Shown: positions 47,362 to 61,663 of the stretch, in pieces | How positions within the stretch are numbered: the stretch's first letter is position 1 | Layout: each line of letters starts with the position of its first letter | NCBI GenBank assembly: GCA_002914805.1 | Contig: JXTB01000165.1 | Location: forward strand, 130,112-194,111 | Length of the DNA stretch: 64,000 bases | Source of the DNA: Parasponia andersonii | Lineage: Eukaryota; Streptophyta; Magnoliopsida; Rosales; Cannabaceae | Direction: 5' to 3' | The notes under the pieces: model-generated | Databases searched by the model: none | What the model was told of the DNA's origin: nothing | The model's input: the letters and a program-made list of their open reading frames with translations, nothing else | Translations under genes and position numbers: made by a program

Positions 47362-48622
47362 TGTAGACGACACCTTGATGATTTTATAGCGTGGTATCAC
47401 TATTCTTGTAAGGTAGGGATTCAATTACCTTCGTTTTATACTATTTTCGAATAAAATTTATAGCGTGATTTTGGCTTTCTTGAACATATGTGATGGATTA
47501 TAATGGTATGATATACATATACATATACTGTATTGCTCTGGAGATTTTTCTGAGTGCAGGTTATTTTAGGTATAACAAAAATAGGGCTGTTGTGCTGCCC
47601 GTTTTTCTATAAAAACCTAATATATTTATTTTATTGAAAAACTAGAGTACGATTATTTTCACACTTCAGTTCTGCATTGCACGTGTCATAGGATCATATA
47701 TGAGCACTGTGTTAGCATCATGGGTTTACAGTGTGACGCTGCATGTCCCATCGTCAGTGTAGAGTCCGTAAACTTACGCGGGGTTCTGTTACTTCTGATT
47801 ACCTTCCCATTTGGTAGACGTAGGCAATTTGGTTGCCCTTCCAGGTTTGGTAGGCGACACATAGGTGTTCCCTCCAGGTATGGACTTGGGTATCAGGCAG
47901 GCTGTTAGGTACACTTAGTACCATCATCCTGAGTTTCCACAGATGAGAAGATATGAACTCATGGATATGGATTGATTTGTGTCATGTGCATCTGAATTGA
48001 ATGGTTTTGATTATACTGATTTATTTATACATATACATATGGATTTCCGGTTTTGGATCATTATATATGTACGTATTGAATTTCGACTAATTATGCAGGA
48101 ACTTTCCATCACTAAAATATTTTCGATCGGGTTACTTTTTTTCTTACTGGGCATTTTATGCTTACCCCTTTCCTACCTTTCTCAGGTGGTGTCCAATGCG
48201 ACTTAGGAGATCAAGAAGAGTATGAGGTCATCTTGACTGTAGTTCGTTATCTTGGTAATGCTTGGAGTGTGATGTCATGGTGTTTGAATTGTTTGGGTTT
48301 TGTTTAGCATCGAACCAAGATTACTACATTATATCTTTGTCTGTGAACTTATGTATGTCATTCTGGTGTTTGACCTTTGACGTGGATGATGATGATGTTT
48401 AGACTTATATTTGGTTTACGTTTTTCTTTTCGGTATTTATTCGATTTATGTTTAATGGTGTATACAAACTGTGAGAGTGGTTCACAGGATAAAATTCTAA
48501 TTATTTATTTAAATAGACCGTTTTATAAAACTAGATTTTTTGACATTTTTCAAATAAATCAAAAAATTTCTCATCTTTGTGAAATTTCTTTTCTGCCACT
48601 GATTTTGAGTCGTGACAATGTG

Positions 48623-51600
48623 CTCGTTGAAATCTTCACATGTTCCTAATCGTCAAAACATAAAACCGCTGTAATCTTGTTTATAGAAATGTCTCTTTGA
48701 CTTGACCCATGAATCTGTTATACTCGTAAGAAATGGAAAATGTCACATTCTACCGAAAAAGTTTCGACCTTTTTTAGAACATTTCTGCTATTTATCCCCA
48801 GTATATTCAGATAACTTTCCTCGTCTAAATAATATAAAATTAGACTAATAAAAATAAAATAAAGGAAACATTAACGCAAAATATTTTTAGCCATAGTAAG
48901 CCAATTGAAAGAATTTATTATGTACAAAATCCCCCTCCAATCTGGTCAGAATGGGAAAAAAAATATATGCAAGATACAATTTAAAAATGTTAAGTTTAAC
49001 ACTTTAATCTAAAAGTAGCATGTGATTATCAATCAGGTACTATTATATTTTGTTTTAGTTACTTACACTCACCGTGTTTAGACATTGTCACTTTGGGTAA
49101 AATTGACATTTCACATTCTTTCCAAGCTTACATTCACAAGGGGCAAATTTAAAAAATATTTACATAAAAGGCTTTATCTTGTTCTTTTTTGATATACAAA
49201 GAATGTGAAAAAAAAAAATGCGAAAATTTGTATTAATAATAATTTCTATTTTGATTAGGGTAAAAAAAAAATGATGGCTCAAATAAACCGACTAATCTGA
49301 TCGATTAAAAATCAAAAAAGATCGATTGAGTTAAACATTGTTTAAAATCAATAAAATTCATTTTTTTTTTATTATTTCCAATTTCACTATTTGATATGTG
49401 TATTTTATTAAACTTTATAATATTATTATAATATAAAATATATCTGTAGAATTTACATATCAAATAATGAGATTATAGAGTAAATTTCATTAAAATTTCA
49501 GAGAAAAATACCCAATTTGATGATGCATATTATCACATAGCTTAATGCCTGAACATTTTCAATAAATATCATATCAATATTACAATTTTATATTTTATTT
49601 TGAATAAGGTGATCTCTTTCTATTTTTCTCGTAACTCGTCAGTTAAATCCTCCCAAACCGACCAAATACTGGGTGTGACGGAACAAAATCGATATATAGT
49701 TCAGCCTAAATATAATTTGTCAAAAATCTATATAATAGTTTGATGAAGGAAAAATTATAAAATATTCTATGTGTTTCGGTGAATTGTTAGATTAACAACA
49801 AAAATCTCTTAGTGGATGAGCAAATCAATATAACTGTTTTACCACTGTCTCATTAGATACTCGCAAAAAGAAAAAAAAGTTATATTTGCTCTAAACTTGT
49901 AACCGAACAAATACTAAACCCTCTTCCCTCCAATTTAAAAAAATAAAATAAAACAAAAAGAGGTGGATGAAGGAAAAAAAAAAATAGAATAACAATGAGA
50001 AAATTTCTTGACTAAAAGTCTTATACATCTTTTTTTCTTTTTTTTTTCCGATTTTTCAGTTAATTAATGGTGTTTATGGGAGTGTATCTTCGTCATTTAT
50101 TTTCTTTAAAAAAATTATATTCTTACTTAATTTTGACTAGATTAGATGGATGAGTGAAATTTATATTAATTTATTAATACCACAGAATATTTTCATTATT
50201 TATGAAAGGAAAAAGTTTTTTTTATTTCAAGTTATGATCCCAACCAGAGTCACGTAGCTGAATGTCAATTTTTACTCTTGAGTATGGGCTTCGTATATGT
50301 TTTTTATTTAAAAAAAATGAGGCCATTCTCTAATGAAAAGAATATAGTTGGATTGTAAAAAACACAAGTCCGTGATAAAAAATAATATTGCTCTTTATGA
50401 AAACCAGTGAGATAAATTATGGCATTTTGACTAAACTAGTGGATATTTTTGTAAATCTTCCTTTGACGAAAGGAAAAAAAAAAAAAGGGAGAAAGATCTG
50501 CCCAAAAAAAGGTTTTCTAATCTATTAAGAGAAATATGTTTAATATCTTGTCCATTTTAATGCACCTGAAATAATTTTTGAACAAATGATCAAGCCTTTC
50601 AAGATAAGTTTTCAAAATAATCAGTTTTAATGTCTTTATATCAGATATTAAAGAAGGAAAAAAAAAAAAAGAAAAAGAAGAAAAAACTATGGAAGAAGAG
50701 TTAGCTTTTAAGGAGGATTTGTTGATATCCCCTAAATTAACCCAATATAAAATTGCATTATTTCATTTTAAAACATTGGTTTGTTATTAATTTCTTAGAA
50801 AATTGCCTTGTTCCCACAGCGTGTACGGGATAAGGCAATATTAGAATCTACTTATTATTGATGTGCTATGTTGTAGTTCTGTGTTGTGAGTAATAACTGA
50901 GAAAAAAATAAAAATATATATAAGTATTTGATAAATTTAATTTATAAAATTAGTATGATATTTAAAAATAATATCTAAATATTTAGTAAATTATAAATGA
51001 TATATATTTTAAACAATTTATATTATGATTACATAATTAGTTTTAAAAAGTATCATTTATCTTGCTTCTTCGTACTTAAAATAATAGTTACATAATAGTT
51101 TTTAAAATTAGAAAATTAAAAATATGAACTTATCAAAATCCCCACCTCCCTCTTTTATTTATTTTTTTATTCTAACTACTTTTAAAAATTAAAAACAGCT
51201 TCTATATAATCAATCCTAAATAATTGTCAGAAGAAAAAAAAGAAAAGAATTAATCTCAAACGGGGCATTAGAGTCCATACATAAACATAAACACAAAGAT
51301 ATGAAAATTGACCAATTTTTGAAATGACTACTATATATTGCAGTTAGTAATGTTTCTTCATATATGTGGATAATATTAGAGAAGAATCACATTTCGGGGG
51401 GGAAAAAAAAAACAACAACAACAAAGATAATCCTACAATATTATGTGACAACTATAATACACAATAACATATGGGACAATCACATATGGGGTGATTGTAT
51501 TAATAGTTCAACATATATAATTTTCTTTCATCATGTGAGATATAAAAGAAATTTTATACAAATCGTGCCATATTATTATGCCAAAATTATATCACATAAG

Positions 51601-52030
51601 TTGATATTTAAATTTTGCTACAAAACTTAGTGTCTATAAAATTTATAAAATTACTCATACTATGATACTACCCCTTTAGAAAAAAAATAAAATAAAATAA
51701 AAACTCATATTACCTAGAAAAAAAAAAACAACAAAAAGAAATAAAAGAGGGGCATGCGTACAATTACTAAACATCCTGCTAATTTTCCACCTCAACAAGC
51801 TATTCTTGGGTAGTTGGCAACTTGGCACACAAACCATACCACATTCGTTGTTTATTAAGATCAAAATTTGGAACGTTTAAATACCCAAAATGGACAAACA
51901 AAATTAAAAAAAAAAAAAATTAAAATTACAAAACAAAAATAAAAATAAAAAGTTTTTAGTATTTTTAAAACAAAACAAAGCAAAAAACACACAAACACAA
52001 CCACAACAATAACAATAATCATCACAAAGT
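48623..52030. other. Intergenic, no gene seen
   Basis: AT-rich, many poly-A and poly-T tracts. ORFs such as 51364-51630 are low-complexity. The last few hundred bases before 52030 are the probable promoter zone of the Agenet/ENT gene, but no TATA box stands out. Confidence 0.6.
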
Positions 52031-52079
52031 GCAGAATCTCTGAAACGAAACGACCAATCTCTCTGAATCGAGAACAGAG

Positions 52080-53100
52080 GTCAGTGAAAACTTCCTTCCT
52101 CTATTTCTTCCTCTATATCTGCATTTTTTTAAATATTATTTTCGTAATTTTTTTAATGTCCTAAATACCCTCTTGTGTGTTGCGAAATTCAGTTTATAGT
52201 TTTTTGTTTTCTGCTCATGGATGATAATTAACTTGCAGAAAAGTTTTTGATTTTGCTCTTCTTTTTTTTTTTTTTTTTTTCTTTTGCTTCGATTTTCTTG
52301 ACCCATGTTTGGTATCCGAGAAAAACGGAGGAAATAAAAAGAAAAAGGATTGGATTTTCATTTGGTATTTATTTATTTGATATGTATTGTAAAAAAAAAA
52401 AAAAAAAGGAGAGAGAGAGAGAGAGCAAAGAATTGTTTTGAGGTGAGTTGAGTGCAAATGCAATATTTGGAGATGTAATTAATTGATTTAGGAAATTCAA
52501 AAAAAAAAAAAAAAGCTTTGATTCTTTCACTTTCTTCAGCTACCCAAAAGAGCCTAAACTGTTTGGAAGTGTACCTTAACATCTGATCAGTGTTTGTGAG
52601 AAATTTTTACTTTTCCTATTTAGTTGTTTTGAATTATGTTCGAGGAGTGTTCAATGGATGGTTTCATGCTCTGTTTGGTTGTTGAGAAAATGCAGGAAAA
52701 ATTGAAATTCTTTCTTCTTTTTTTTAAAACCAGAGAAGACTTGTACATTAAACTCTGTGGCTCTTTGAGGTTATATCTCATGAATTAGATTAACGCAGGA
52801 TAGAAAGTTCAAATTTTGTACATTTTCAATGACCAATTCTATGGGAAATCAGGTAGGAGCACGATGAAAGCTGCATATTATCTATGTTTATGTACCAGTG
52901 ATTATTATCCTGTAGATTTTTCTAGGTTGCATTGCACAAAATGCCGAGATTCCCCAAATATCAGACGTTTGATTCGTATATCTCATGTTTTTCAAGCACT
53001 CCAAGAACTGAATATTATTGTTACACATCAATGAGTACCAATTTCCTACATTCAGATTTCTCTTCTTTGCACAAACATTACTTTTGCTGTTGGTCTCCAG
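52080..53100 (+). other. Probable 5' UTR intron of the Agenet/ENT gene
   Basis: The donor GAACAGAG|GTCAGTG at 52080 and the acceptor with pyrimidine-rich lead TTGCTGTTGGTCTCCAG at 53100 would join a leader exon (upstream of 52080) to the exon that holds the start codon 38 nt later. The T-rich interior is intron-like. This is inferred from splice motifs and a common plant layout. Confidence 0.45.
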
Positions 53101-53137
53101 GTTTGTATTTGTATAGTGGGCTGACAATTCAACCACC

Positions 53138-54789
53138 ATGAGATTCAAAAAAGGAAGCAAAATCGAGGTGTTGAGCAAGAGGGAGGTGCCTTCGGGCTCC
53201 TGGCAATGTGCGGAGATAATCTGTGGTAATGGCCACAACTACACTGTTAGATATGATGGATTGGAGGGTGCCAATGTTGTGGAGGGGGTATCCAGAAAGG
53301 ATATTAGGCCTTGCCCTCCTCCGCCGGAAGTTTCAGATGATTGGGTTTGTGGTGATGTTGTAGAGGTTTTTCACAATTTTTCTTGGAAAATGGCAACAAT
53401 TTCAGAAGTTTTTGGAAAGAAGTACGTTTTGGTGAGGTTACTTGGATCTTCTCAGGAATATAAAGTCAGTAAATTTGACATTCGTATCAGACGGTCTTGG
53501 CAAGACGATAAGTGGATTGTGATTGGAAAGGTAGTTTCATTTTAATCTATGTTCATTTAGCATTTTCTTAAGCCTTTTACAATTCCCGGTTACATTTATT
53601 CAATTTTATTCCCTAGGACAATATCACATCAAGTGTGTTTTAGTTGGCCTTCCGTGTGTGTTGGTTTAGTATGTGTTGGTGCTTGTAGGTAGTGGATTGC
53701 ATTTAATACTAGAATGAGTGTTGTTAAGTGTCTGAATGCTTGTTTTGTTTCAAAGTTGCTAATTGCTTGCCTCGTAGTGATATCTTTATCATCTTCCAAT
53801 TTCAAAGTTTATTACATGTTCAACTGGCTTGCATGTAAGTAAAACAATATGATATGTCGTCTGCTTACTCACTTTTTCATTTGTTATCCTCTTTGTCATT
53901 CTCTATTTGCTAACTTTTGTCTATTTTGTTTTTCTTGTGGACACAGGGTTCTAGAAGTTCAGATAACCTGAAAGACGATGAAATTTTGACTTTGGAGGAC
54001 AATCAAAATTCAAGCTTCCAAATTCAGAAAACAAACACTAGAATAGGTTCACGTGTAAATGGTCACCACTTTCTTGTTAAGAACAAACTAAATTTTCAGG
54101 AATCTCGCTTTTCCTCATCAAGGACTCTGAAAAGAGCTTCACCTCATTGCCATTCTCAAGCTGATGCACAAGCTGGAATAGCCCAGAAATTTAGAGTTAT
54201 TGAGAACGAGGGCAGATGTCACCAAGTGTTCGCTTCAAATCTTTCTGTATTAGCTAAACAGGCAGATGATGCTTTACCAAGAGATGTAGCAGGCGAAAAG
54301 GAATCGCATGCTTCATTTGACATCAGAAGAACTAGTTTTCCTGAAGTGTATTTGGAGAAGAGGAAGCAAAGTGGCGATGTTGGGTGTTCAGCTGCAGTAA
54401 ATATAGAATCGGACGATGCTGATAGTATTGCATCTTCTGTTGGTAGTTGTAGCATCAATAGCAACAATTCCTCTGCATCAACTCGCTATGTTAGCGCAAA
54501 TCCTGTCAAAGATTTGGATTTTTGCAATGCTGAATCTTTTTATCACGAGAGATATGAGGAAGGAAACTGTCTCCTTCCAAGAAAGGAGGAATTGGCTTCT
54601 GAGATCCATAGGTTGGAGCTGTATGCTTATCGTTGTACTATTGAAGCACTGCATGCATCGGGACCTTTAAGTTGGGAACAAGAAGAATTGATGACTAATC
54701 TTCGACTTTCACTCCATATATCGAACGACGAACATTTACTGGAGCTCAGAAACTTGGTTTCTGCAGATACCAGCATGCAACTTAGATGA
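53138..54789 (+). CDS. Agenet (Tudor-like) and ENT domain protein, 411 residues, two coding exons
   Basis: Coding exons are 53138-53530 and 53947-54789. The intron has donor AAG|GTAGTT and acceptor GACACAG|GGT in phase 0. The start has a strong context (ACCACCATGA). Residues about 1-62 (KGSKIEVLSKREVPSGSWQC...YTVRYDG) and about 66-131 (DWVCGDVVEVFHNFSWKMATI...) form a tandem Agenet pair, Tudor-like folds that in plants bind modified histone tails. The middle is Ser-rich and polar, probably disordered. The C-terminus (about 344-411, EELASEIHRLELYAYRCTIEALHASG...) is an ENT domain as in EMSY-like proteins. This layout matches plant Tudor-like/Agenet-ENT proteins related to Arabidopsis At2g25590 and At4g32440. 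A nuclear chromatin-reader role is inferred. No defects are seen. Confidence 0.92.
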
Positions 54790-55700
54790 CAGGAAACATC
54801 TTTTCGTTTAAATTTTCCATCTAGCTGTAGAATCTGAAGTATATTTTCTCCTGCAACTTGCTGCATTGTAAGAAAAAGGACAGGAAGTTTTCCATACCTT
54901 AATATTTTTCTTATATAAAGTATTTTGGTAAATTTTGAACTTAACATAACCAAAGTTTGCCTATAATTGCATGAATTTAATTTTTTCCGATCTTTTTGCT
55001 TTTCATTATCTTGTTATGATTGATTATTTTGCATAATATCTTTTATGTTTACAAAACAGTGCACCATAAATCTGCTATACTTATGGAGATTTGTAAGTTT
55101 GCTATATCTTGAACAGGTTTCTGCTTTACAAATGAGAAACTACTGAAAAATAGTGAACCTTTTAGAGATCAGATGTGTTCTGTTGGCAATGGCCTAATGG
55201 GCTGCAAAATCCGGCTTCATATGTCTGATGTGTAGCGTTCATCTAGTTTGACAGACATCATTTACATTCTCTGCTGTGAGGAAGCTATGTCATTTCATAC
55301 GAGTTTCTAGGGAATAAATCCTCATATTGATTGTTAATCCATACCATTTTGGCCGTATAAAACTTTCAATACTAGGACAATATTGATGCTTCCCTGCGTT
55401 TTCCAGGGCTGAAGTTGGAGCCTTGTGCACCGTACTTCCAAGCGCCCAAAGACAACGTTGTGGGGATTCCTGCCTCTGTGGGGGCAATTTTTGTAGTACA
55501 AGTTGTGATGGAGCCAACTTTTTCACTATGGCTGGATTATTGCGGTTCAAGCCACCAGTGAGCCCAACTGTTTAGCTGAAAGATATAAGACCAGAATCTT
55601 GTGGCTGATACGAATTAACCGAGAAATGTAAGCTTAAAAGGTTAGTTTTCTAAACCTTTGTCTCAGCTCATCAATATACAACTTGATTTGCTCAACTCAT
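54790..55700 (+). other. 3' UTR and downstream region of the Agenet/ENT gene
   Basis: The 3' UTR probably ends in the first 150-300 bp after the stop. A GC-richer stretch at about 55400-55565 has open frames on both strands but no domain I recognise. An acceptor-like GCGTTTTCCAG precedes it, so it might be an alternative 3' exon. This is speculative. Confidence 0.35.
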
Positions 55701-58700
55701 GTCTATTGTACTCTTGATTTTCTGCAAATATATTATGAAGAGCTATTTTTGCTTTTGCAGTCTTAGTTTTAATGACACCCTTCATTTTACTGTACTTCCA
55801 TCCTACTGGGATGCTTTATACTAATTGAAGCCTAGTTAAAAGATCTACCATGTTAATTATGAAAAATAAGGATATTGTATACTCTAAACTGCAAGCCATG
55901 AAGAATTAATATGGTAAGAGTGAACATAATGAGCTTCAGTGACTCTTGTGGAGGAGTGAACATAATGACCTTACAGTTCACTTCATGTTTACCTCTCTGA
56001 TATAATTTCGGGAATAAAAATCAACTTTAGCACATGGGGAAGAAAGTTTCTCATTGGGTATGTTTACGTACTGAAGTACAAAAGCATCGGAACAAAGGTA
56101 TACCGGAACGCCGGGGTCAGTTCTTTGCAACTCTGCAGCACCTTCATGTGCAATTTACATAAATAGACTCGTGTAAATACCTCAACTAGTCGTAGGCTCC
56201 TTGATAGCTCCCAACTTCTCAGATTGTAGAAGATGATAGATACTAGTGAATGGCATAACTTTAGAGTTGCTTATGCATATACTATTTCTCCATTTTTGAA
56301 AGGACAAAGATATTGAAAACACTTCCAAATCAAACGTTTAAAAGAAGAGTGCTATCGAGGAATGTACTCAATCTTAGTCCTTCATTGGAGTGGGATCCTC
56401 GTGAATCTTACCAATAGATGGGATCCACGTGAATCTGACCAATAGATTCTACCTTAATAGATGGTTGAAATCCACGAGACACGTCACATATGCATAGCAT
56501 TACTGTAGTTTAAAATACGTTGGGTACACGTTTTTGACATGTTAATTTATCTGAGACCAACTTCGTTGACTCTAATATTTAATGATTGTTCATACCAAGC
56601 ATATCTGGAACTGTAAGATTAGTACTTATATTGCTATACCCTAACGAAAAGTTGACTTTTTGGGATGACAACGCACTAGAGAATCCATAAATACATATAA
56701 ATAACATAATCTGCAAACCCAAGTTTTATCTTTTTTTCCCCCATTGCTTTTGGACAGCTTTGAGGATCTTTATAATGTGTCAAAATCTTTTAATGCCATG
56801 TCTAATGTGGTCACTGGCAGGAACCTAAAAATGTCCTAGTGAGATCACCGAGTGCTACTTCAGAAGTAGATATGATGCCTTGTCTTTTATCAAGTATATT
56901 ATTGGTCATACAAGGAATTACCACTATATCTATGGTACTAGCCTTGAAGCACTACTATAAGTTAATAAATCAAAGGCCGAAAGTATAGAGACCCCAGTCC
57001 TAAGCTTGTCAGATATTGGGCCAAGATATTTGGGCTTTGGACAATCAATCAAGGACTGCTGCCTTCCTTTTATCTATCTTCTTGGAGAACAAGTTGGAGG
57101 CCTATGAAATTAGCATGTGTCTATAAAGATCCATATATATTACATTCCATATTGGTTTTTAGCAATTTTCTTAGAATTGGGCAGTGATCTGTCTATACAC
57201 ACACACACACACACATGGTGGTGCAAGGACACTAAAAAATTCAAGAAAGTTCCAGATTGTCATTCTTTGCTCAGAATATTCTACATTTGTATAGTCTAAG
57301 GGGGAAAAAAGAAAAGAAAAAAGAGAGCCAAATTCTACATTTCGGTAGACACAAATGCAAATAGAGGATATTAAAATGGCAAGCTGCTGGGAGTTTGGCC
57401 TTTTGTTTTTAAGATCTTAAAAAGAGAGGTTGTAGGATAGACAAATGAGTTGTGCATTTATGTGGCTCCACCAAATCCTCTGCCATTGTCTCATTCACAT
57501 CTTTTCATGATTGGCATTCCCATGTGATGATGCTCCTCCTATATATGAATATCCATACATAAATATTTCTTGAGCAACTGTTACCCAATGTTCTGGATTT
57601 TGTGGACAGCTCTATATTTTTCATTCTATTATTTGTTAAAATGACCATTTTGATATATCTCAGTTTCAATAGAGTATCATATCATGATCTCATCTCAAAC
57701 ACATCAAAATTTCCTCATTAATTAAGTGTAAAACAACACGTATCACTAATGCTGCATGAGGTGTTTAAACATTTGTGAAAAAAAAAAAAAATTAAATACA
57801 GGCCACAACTTTGCAAGTTTTGTCTTGTCTGTTCCTTTCAAAGAATAGAGACCTCCTGGAAAGTCTAATCAATATCTGGTCCTGATTTTGAAAGAGCTCC
57901 TTTGTTGACAAATGATGTGCCTGAGGCCGCTAGCAAAAGCTTGAGTAATTGCATCATATTATTCTTTTCAGACAAAGTTTTATAAATTGTTCTTATTTGG
58001 AAAAAAAAAAAAAAAAGAAAAGAAAAAATTAATAACGAAACTAATCAGATTCTTTTTTTTTTCCCCCTTCTTTTGAGAACGAAGGTTAGATTATTTACTA
58101 GAGATATACAACTCTTAGAAATGGCCATTTCTTTTTCAATGCTTAGAATTTGCAAGCACATTTACTACTTCTTTTTTTTTTTTTTTAAATCTATTGGAAT
58201 GGTCTAATAATGACAAATTGACAATCTCACTCATTTATAATGTCATTTAGGATTCTTTTCTTTCAAAAATTTTAACTAGTTAAAGACAAAATTATTCTGA
58301 ACTATGTTTAGACTTACAATACTCCTTTTTCATGTATACTTGAGATTTAATTTTATCATATCCCAAGTCTCTCTTTTTTTGTTTTCTTTCTCTGTCACCT
58401 TACTTTCCTTAACATCATTTGTCCAATTTCCTCTCTTTTCCCCCCTTTTTTTCCCTCTTAAACAGGTGAAAGCGCGACCCATTACTTGGAACAATTATAT
58501 CTATTTCTTTGTATTTACATGTTATATATTAGATATGCCCTAATTAAATGATAACAACTTATCCATTACATGAATTAAATATATATATATATATGTATAG
58601 TATGGATTCACTTCTCTACTAGAGCTGCTTACTTATTTTTGGGAGAATGAATTGAGGAGTACTCTCTCACCGTATTATTCTCTAAATTAATATAAAAAAA

Positions 58701-59539
58701 TAAAATAACATCTGGCAAATTGCAATCCAACTAATAATTAATTAAGTGGGCTCTAAGAAACCTGAGCCTGAGTGAAATGAAATCAATGGAAAAAGAATAG
58801 TAGGTAAAGATTCGGCAGCTCTGAAACACTGAGATATGGATCAAATAGATCAGAAGTGGCATTCTAATAAGGGCATTGAGAAAATGGCCAATCATGCAAA
58901 GAGAAAAGCCCTCTGGCCGTTGGTCTTTTGACAGACCGACAAGGTCGCATTAATCAAGGGAAGACATTAGCCAGCTCAGTTGCTTTGGCATCAGTGTACC
59001 CAAAAAAAATAGTAAATTTTGGAGGAAATTTTTTAACTAATTAGTATGAATTTTGGATTAGTGATAACGAATATAGGTTGATTTTTATAGGATTTATACT
59101 TAGCATTTATACATATGAGCAGTTGTAAGATCACCTCCATTTTTTCTATTCATCTTCTGTCTCATGTCTCAGTAATTCACAATGTGAATTTTGTTAGACT
59201 ATAATATTATAACGTATAATGAAATCCTTAATTATGTCAAATAAAATAAGAGTCAAAAATAGGATTAATTAGCATTTCTATGAATATAACATGCATGTAT
59301 ATGTATGTTGTTAATTTTGGTTTGGGGGACATAAAACCATTTCGTTTTTTTCAAACAATTCTAGGAATTGGCTATCTTGGAGGAAGAAACAATGGTCTTT
59401 TTGCTCCTTTTCGTAGCAAATTATAATACTAATTATGCTTAGGGGGCTCCAACGGTTGAATCGCATAGAAAGAAGTTCAATTAGTATTACACTTAAAAGG
59501 GCCTATGATTTTTGCTTCAAATTGTCTTGTTTTGTGAGG

Positions 59540-59570
<31 letters not shown>

Positions 59571-61627
59571 TATACTAGATTACAAAAGGGCTAGCTAGAA
59601 TTAAAAAAGGAAGAAAGAACGATAATATATGCATATTTCTTAAGAAATTATTGTAATTTGACCTTTTAAGATGGATCTATTGGAATGTTGATTTTGTCAT
59701 GTAACAAGGTTAGGGGAGACATTGCTCAGATGTTGATGAGAAGCATGCTCAAGACAAAGTGCAAGAAAACAGAAAGCCTCTAATATAAAACAAATTTAAG
59801 AAAAATTAATTTTTTTTTTTTAAAAAAGGTTAAATAAGATCAGGACATGGTTTGCTGTGGTTTGCTGTTTATCGGCGGATAAAGTTCATTTTCGTTTATA
59901 AGTATTATTATAACAAACAATGGGTTAATGAAGAATCATGGTTTACGTTAAACATTATAATATACTGTATTATATACATACATATAAATATCTCGTTTTC
60001 TATGTGATTGGGGAATCGTAAAGGCAATTCTGGCTTTTTTCATGCCCTTTAATCAGACAGAATTAGCAGACTGCATGCATCAAAGATTAGGGGAATTCCC
60101 ATATTATAAAATTAGAGTTATAATAATACTAGTAGCATATAATAATGGCATGTATATATAATAGGTTGTGGTCCCATTGAGCACAACGTTCAAGATTAGC
60201 ATCGTGATAAGGAAGAATAAACAGGTTANTACATAGGCAATAAGGCCATGAAAATGCCAATAGATGAGAGTGCATATATGGTCTCTAATTAATTAATAAT
60301 TAAAAAATTCTATATGGATTTTCTAAGGGTTAATTACATGGATCATGAGATCACATGCTTCATGGCATGCTGTTATTGATTCCTTTAACAAAAGCTAAAC
60401 TAATATACCAAAAATATAAGAGAAGAGAAAAAAGAGAGAAAAAGAAGAGAGATTGCTATCTCTCTAAACCACATGCTTCCTGGGGACCATCAAACTCTCC
60501 AATTAAAAAAATTAGAGCTACCATCCAAGAAGAGCATGAGAAGATCCCCAAAAGGTAATACAATTTTCAAAAAATAAATAAATAAATAAAGGCTATATAT
60601 ATTTGTATGTGTTCCTCTCTCTCATATATCTTACTCCTTACTAAAGTACAACTCAAATTGCCCTAAACCCCAGAAAGGGGAATGCATTAAAAATGTGGCA
60701 TTTGCATGCTGGATTACAACCATCTTTGCTTTAAAAGAACATTTCATGCCTTGGGTACCTGCATGTTTCCTTGCTTTTGATCTTAAATCTAGTAACAATA
60801 TCCACCAAAATATTACTTTAATTGACATTGGAATAAGATAAAAATGAAATATTTTGGTCTTTGGGTCCCATGTTTCGTTTACAAAGGAGCACTTATTGCA
60901 TTATTTGAAAACAACTGTGTGGATAAGTATAACTTAAAACAAATTTGTTTGAAAATCATAAAGTTGGATTGATTTGGAAACATCATATGGAAACTCAAAA
61001 ACTGATTTACGTATAACCACAACAAACTTCAAACTACATATATTAGCTTAGCGTGTCCTCCTATCTTTCCATGTCACATTTAGTTGTACAACTACTTGCA
61101 TGAAAATTATCCAGCCTGTACATGAGTGTGCGGAAACGTGGGTTTTAGCTGAAACTTACGCTAATTTTTCTTTGCTCCAATAGGAATTTAATTTATTTGT
61201 CAATTTTTGGTATCATAGTTCACGTTCAACTAATAAATTGATGTTAAACTATTTAAAATCTGAATCTATATAATCAGCTTTTTTAAACTTTATCATTTTC
61301 ATCTAAACTTTTAGTATGATGTACACGTTATCAATTTATTAATTGTATACGAGTACTTCAGAAACTAAAATTAGGCAGAAAATTTGAATTTTTACGATAG
61401 ATAATAATTTAAAGAAATACTAATTGTATTTTTTTTTTACACTCTTCTAATTTTATTACTTGATATGTGAATTTCACAATAATTTATTTCATTTTTAAAA
61501 TATTAAATTAAATGATAGGAGCCCTAAGGAGTGTAAAAAATGAGAGAATATATTTAACGCTTCTCATTAATTTATTAATATAATAAAGTAGTGTGCATGC
61601 ATATTATTGCCCTAATTTATATTATGG

Positions 61628-61663
<36 letters not shown>

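Larger units (their letters stand above)
36259..48617 (+). mobile_element. Tekay-like Ty3/Gypsy retrotransposon with nested solo LTR, TSD ATGTG
   Basis: ATGTG at 36254-36258 and 48618-48622 is a perfect TSD. LTRs of about 2.3 kb begin TGTAAA(A/T)(A)CCC and end GTGACA. A PBS for initiator Met tRNA lies at 38574-38585, followed by gag, protease, RT, RNase H and integrase in one direction, then PPT AAGAAGGGAAGAA just before the 3' LTR. The order, PBS and conserved C-terminus (VLRNRGILLVKVL) place it near the Tekay/Del chromovirus group. The element is 12.36 kb, of which 2.9 kb is the solo LTR inserted at 43358. Coding regions are broken by many stops. Confidence 0.95.
46298..48617 (+). repeat. 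3' LTR of the Tekay-like element
   Basis: 2,320 bp, ending GTGACA before the TSD ATGTG. Two differences from the 5' LTR stand out: a long CT microsatellite at 46538-46624 and a 68 bp tandem duplication at 47226-47361. Both arose after insertion. Confidence 0.94.
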
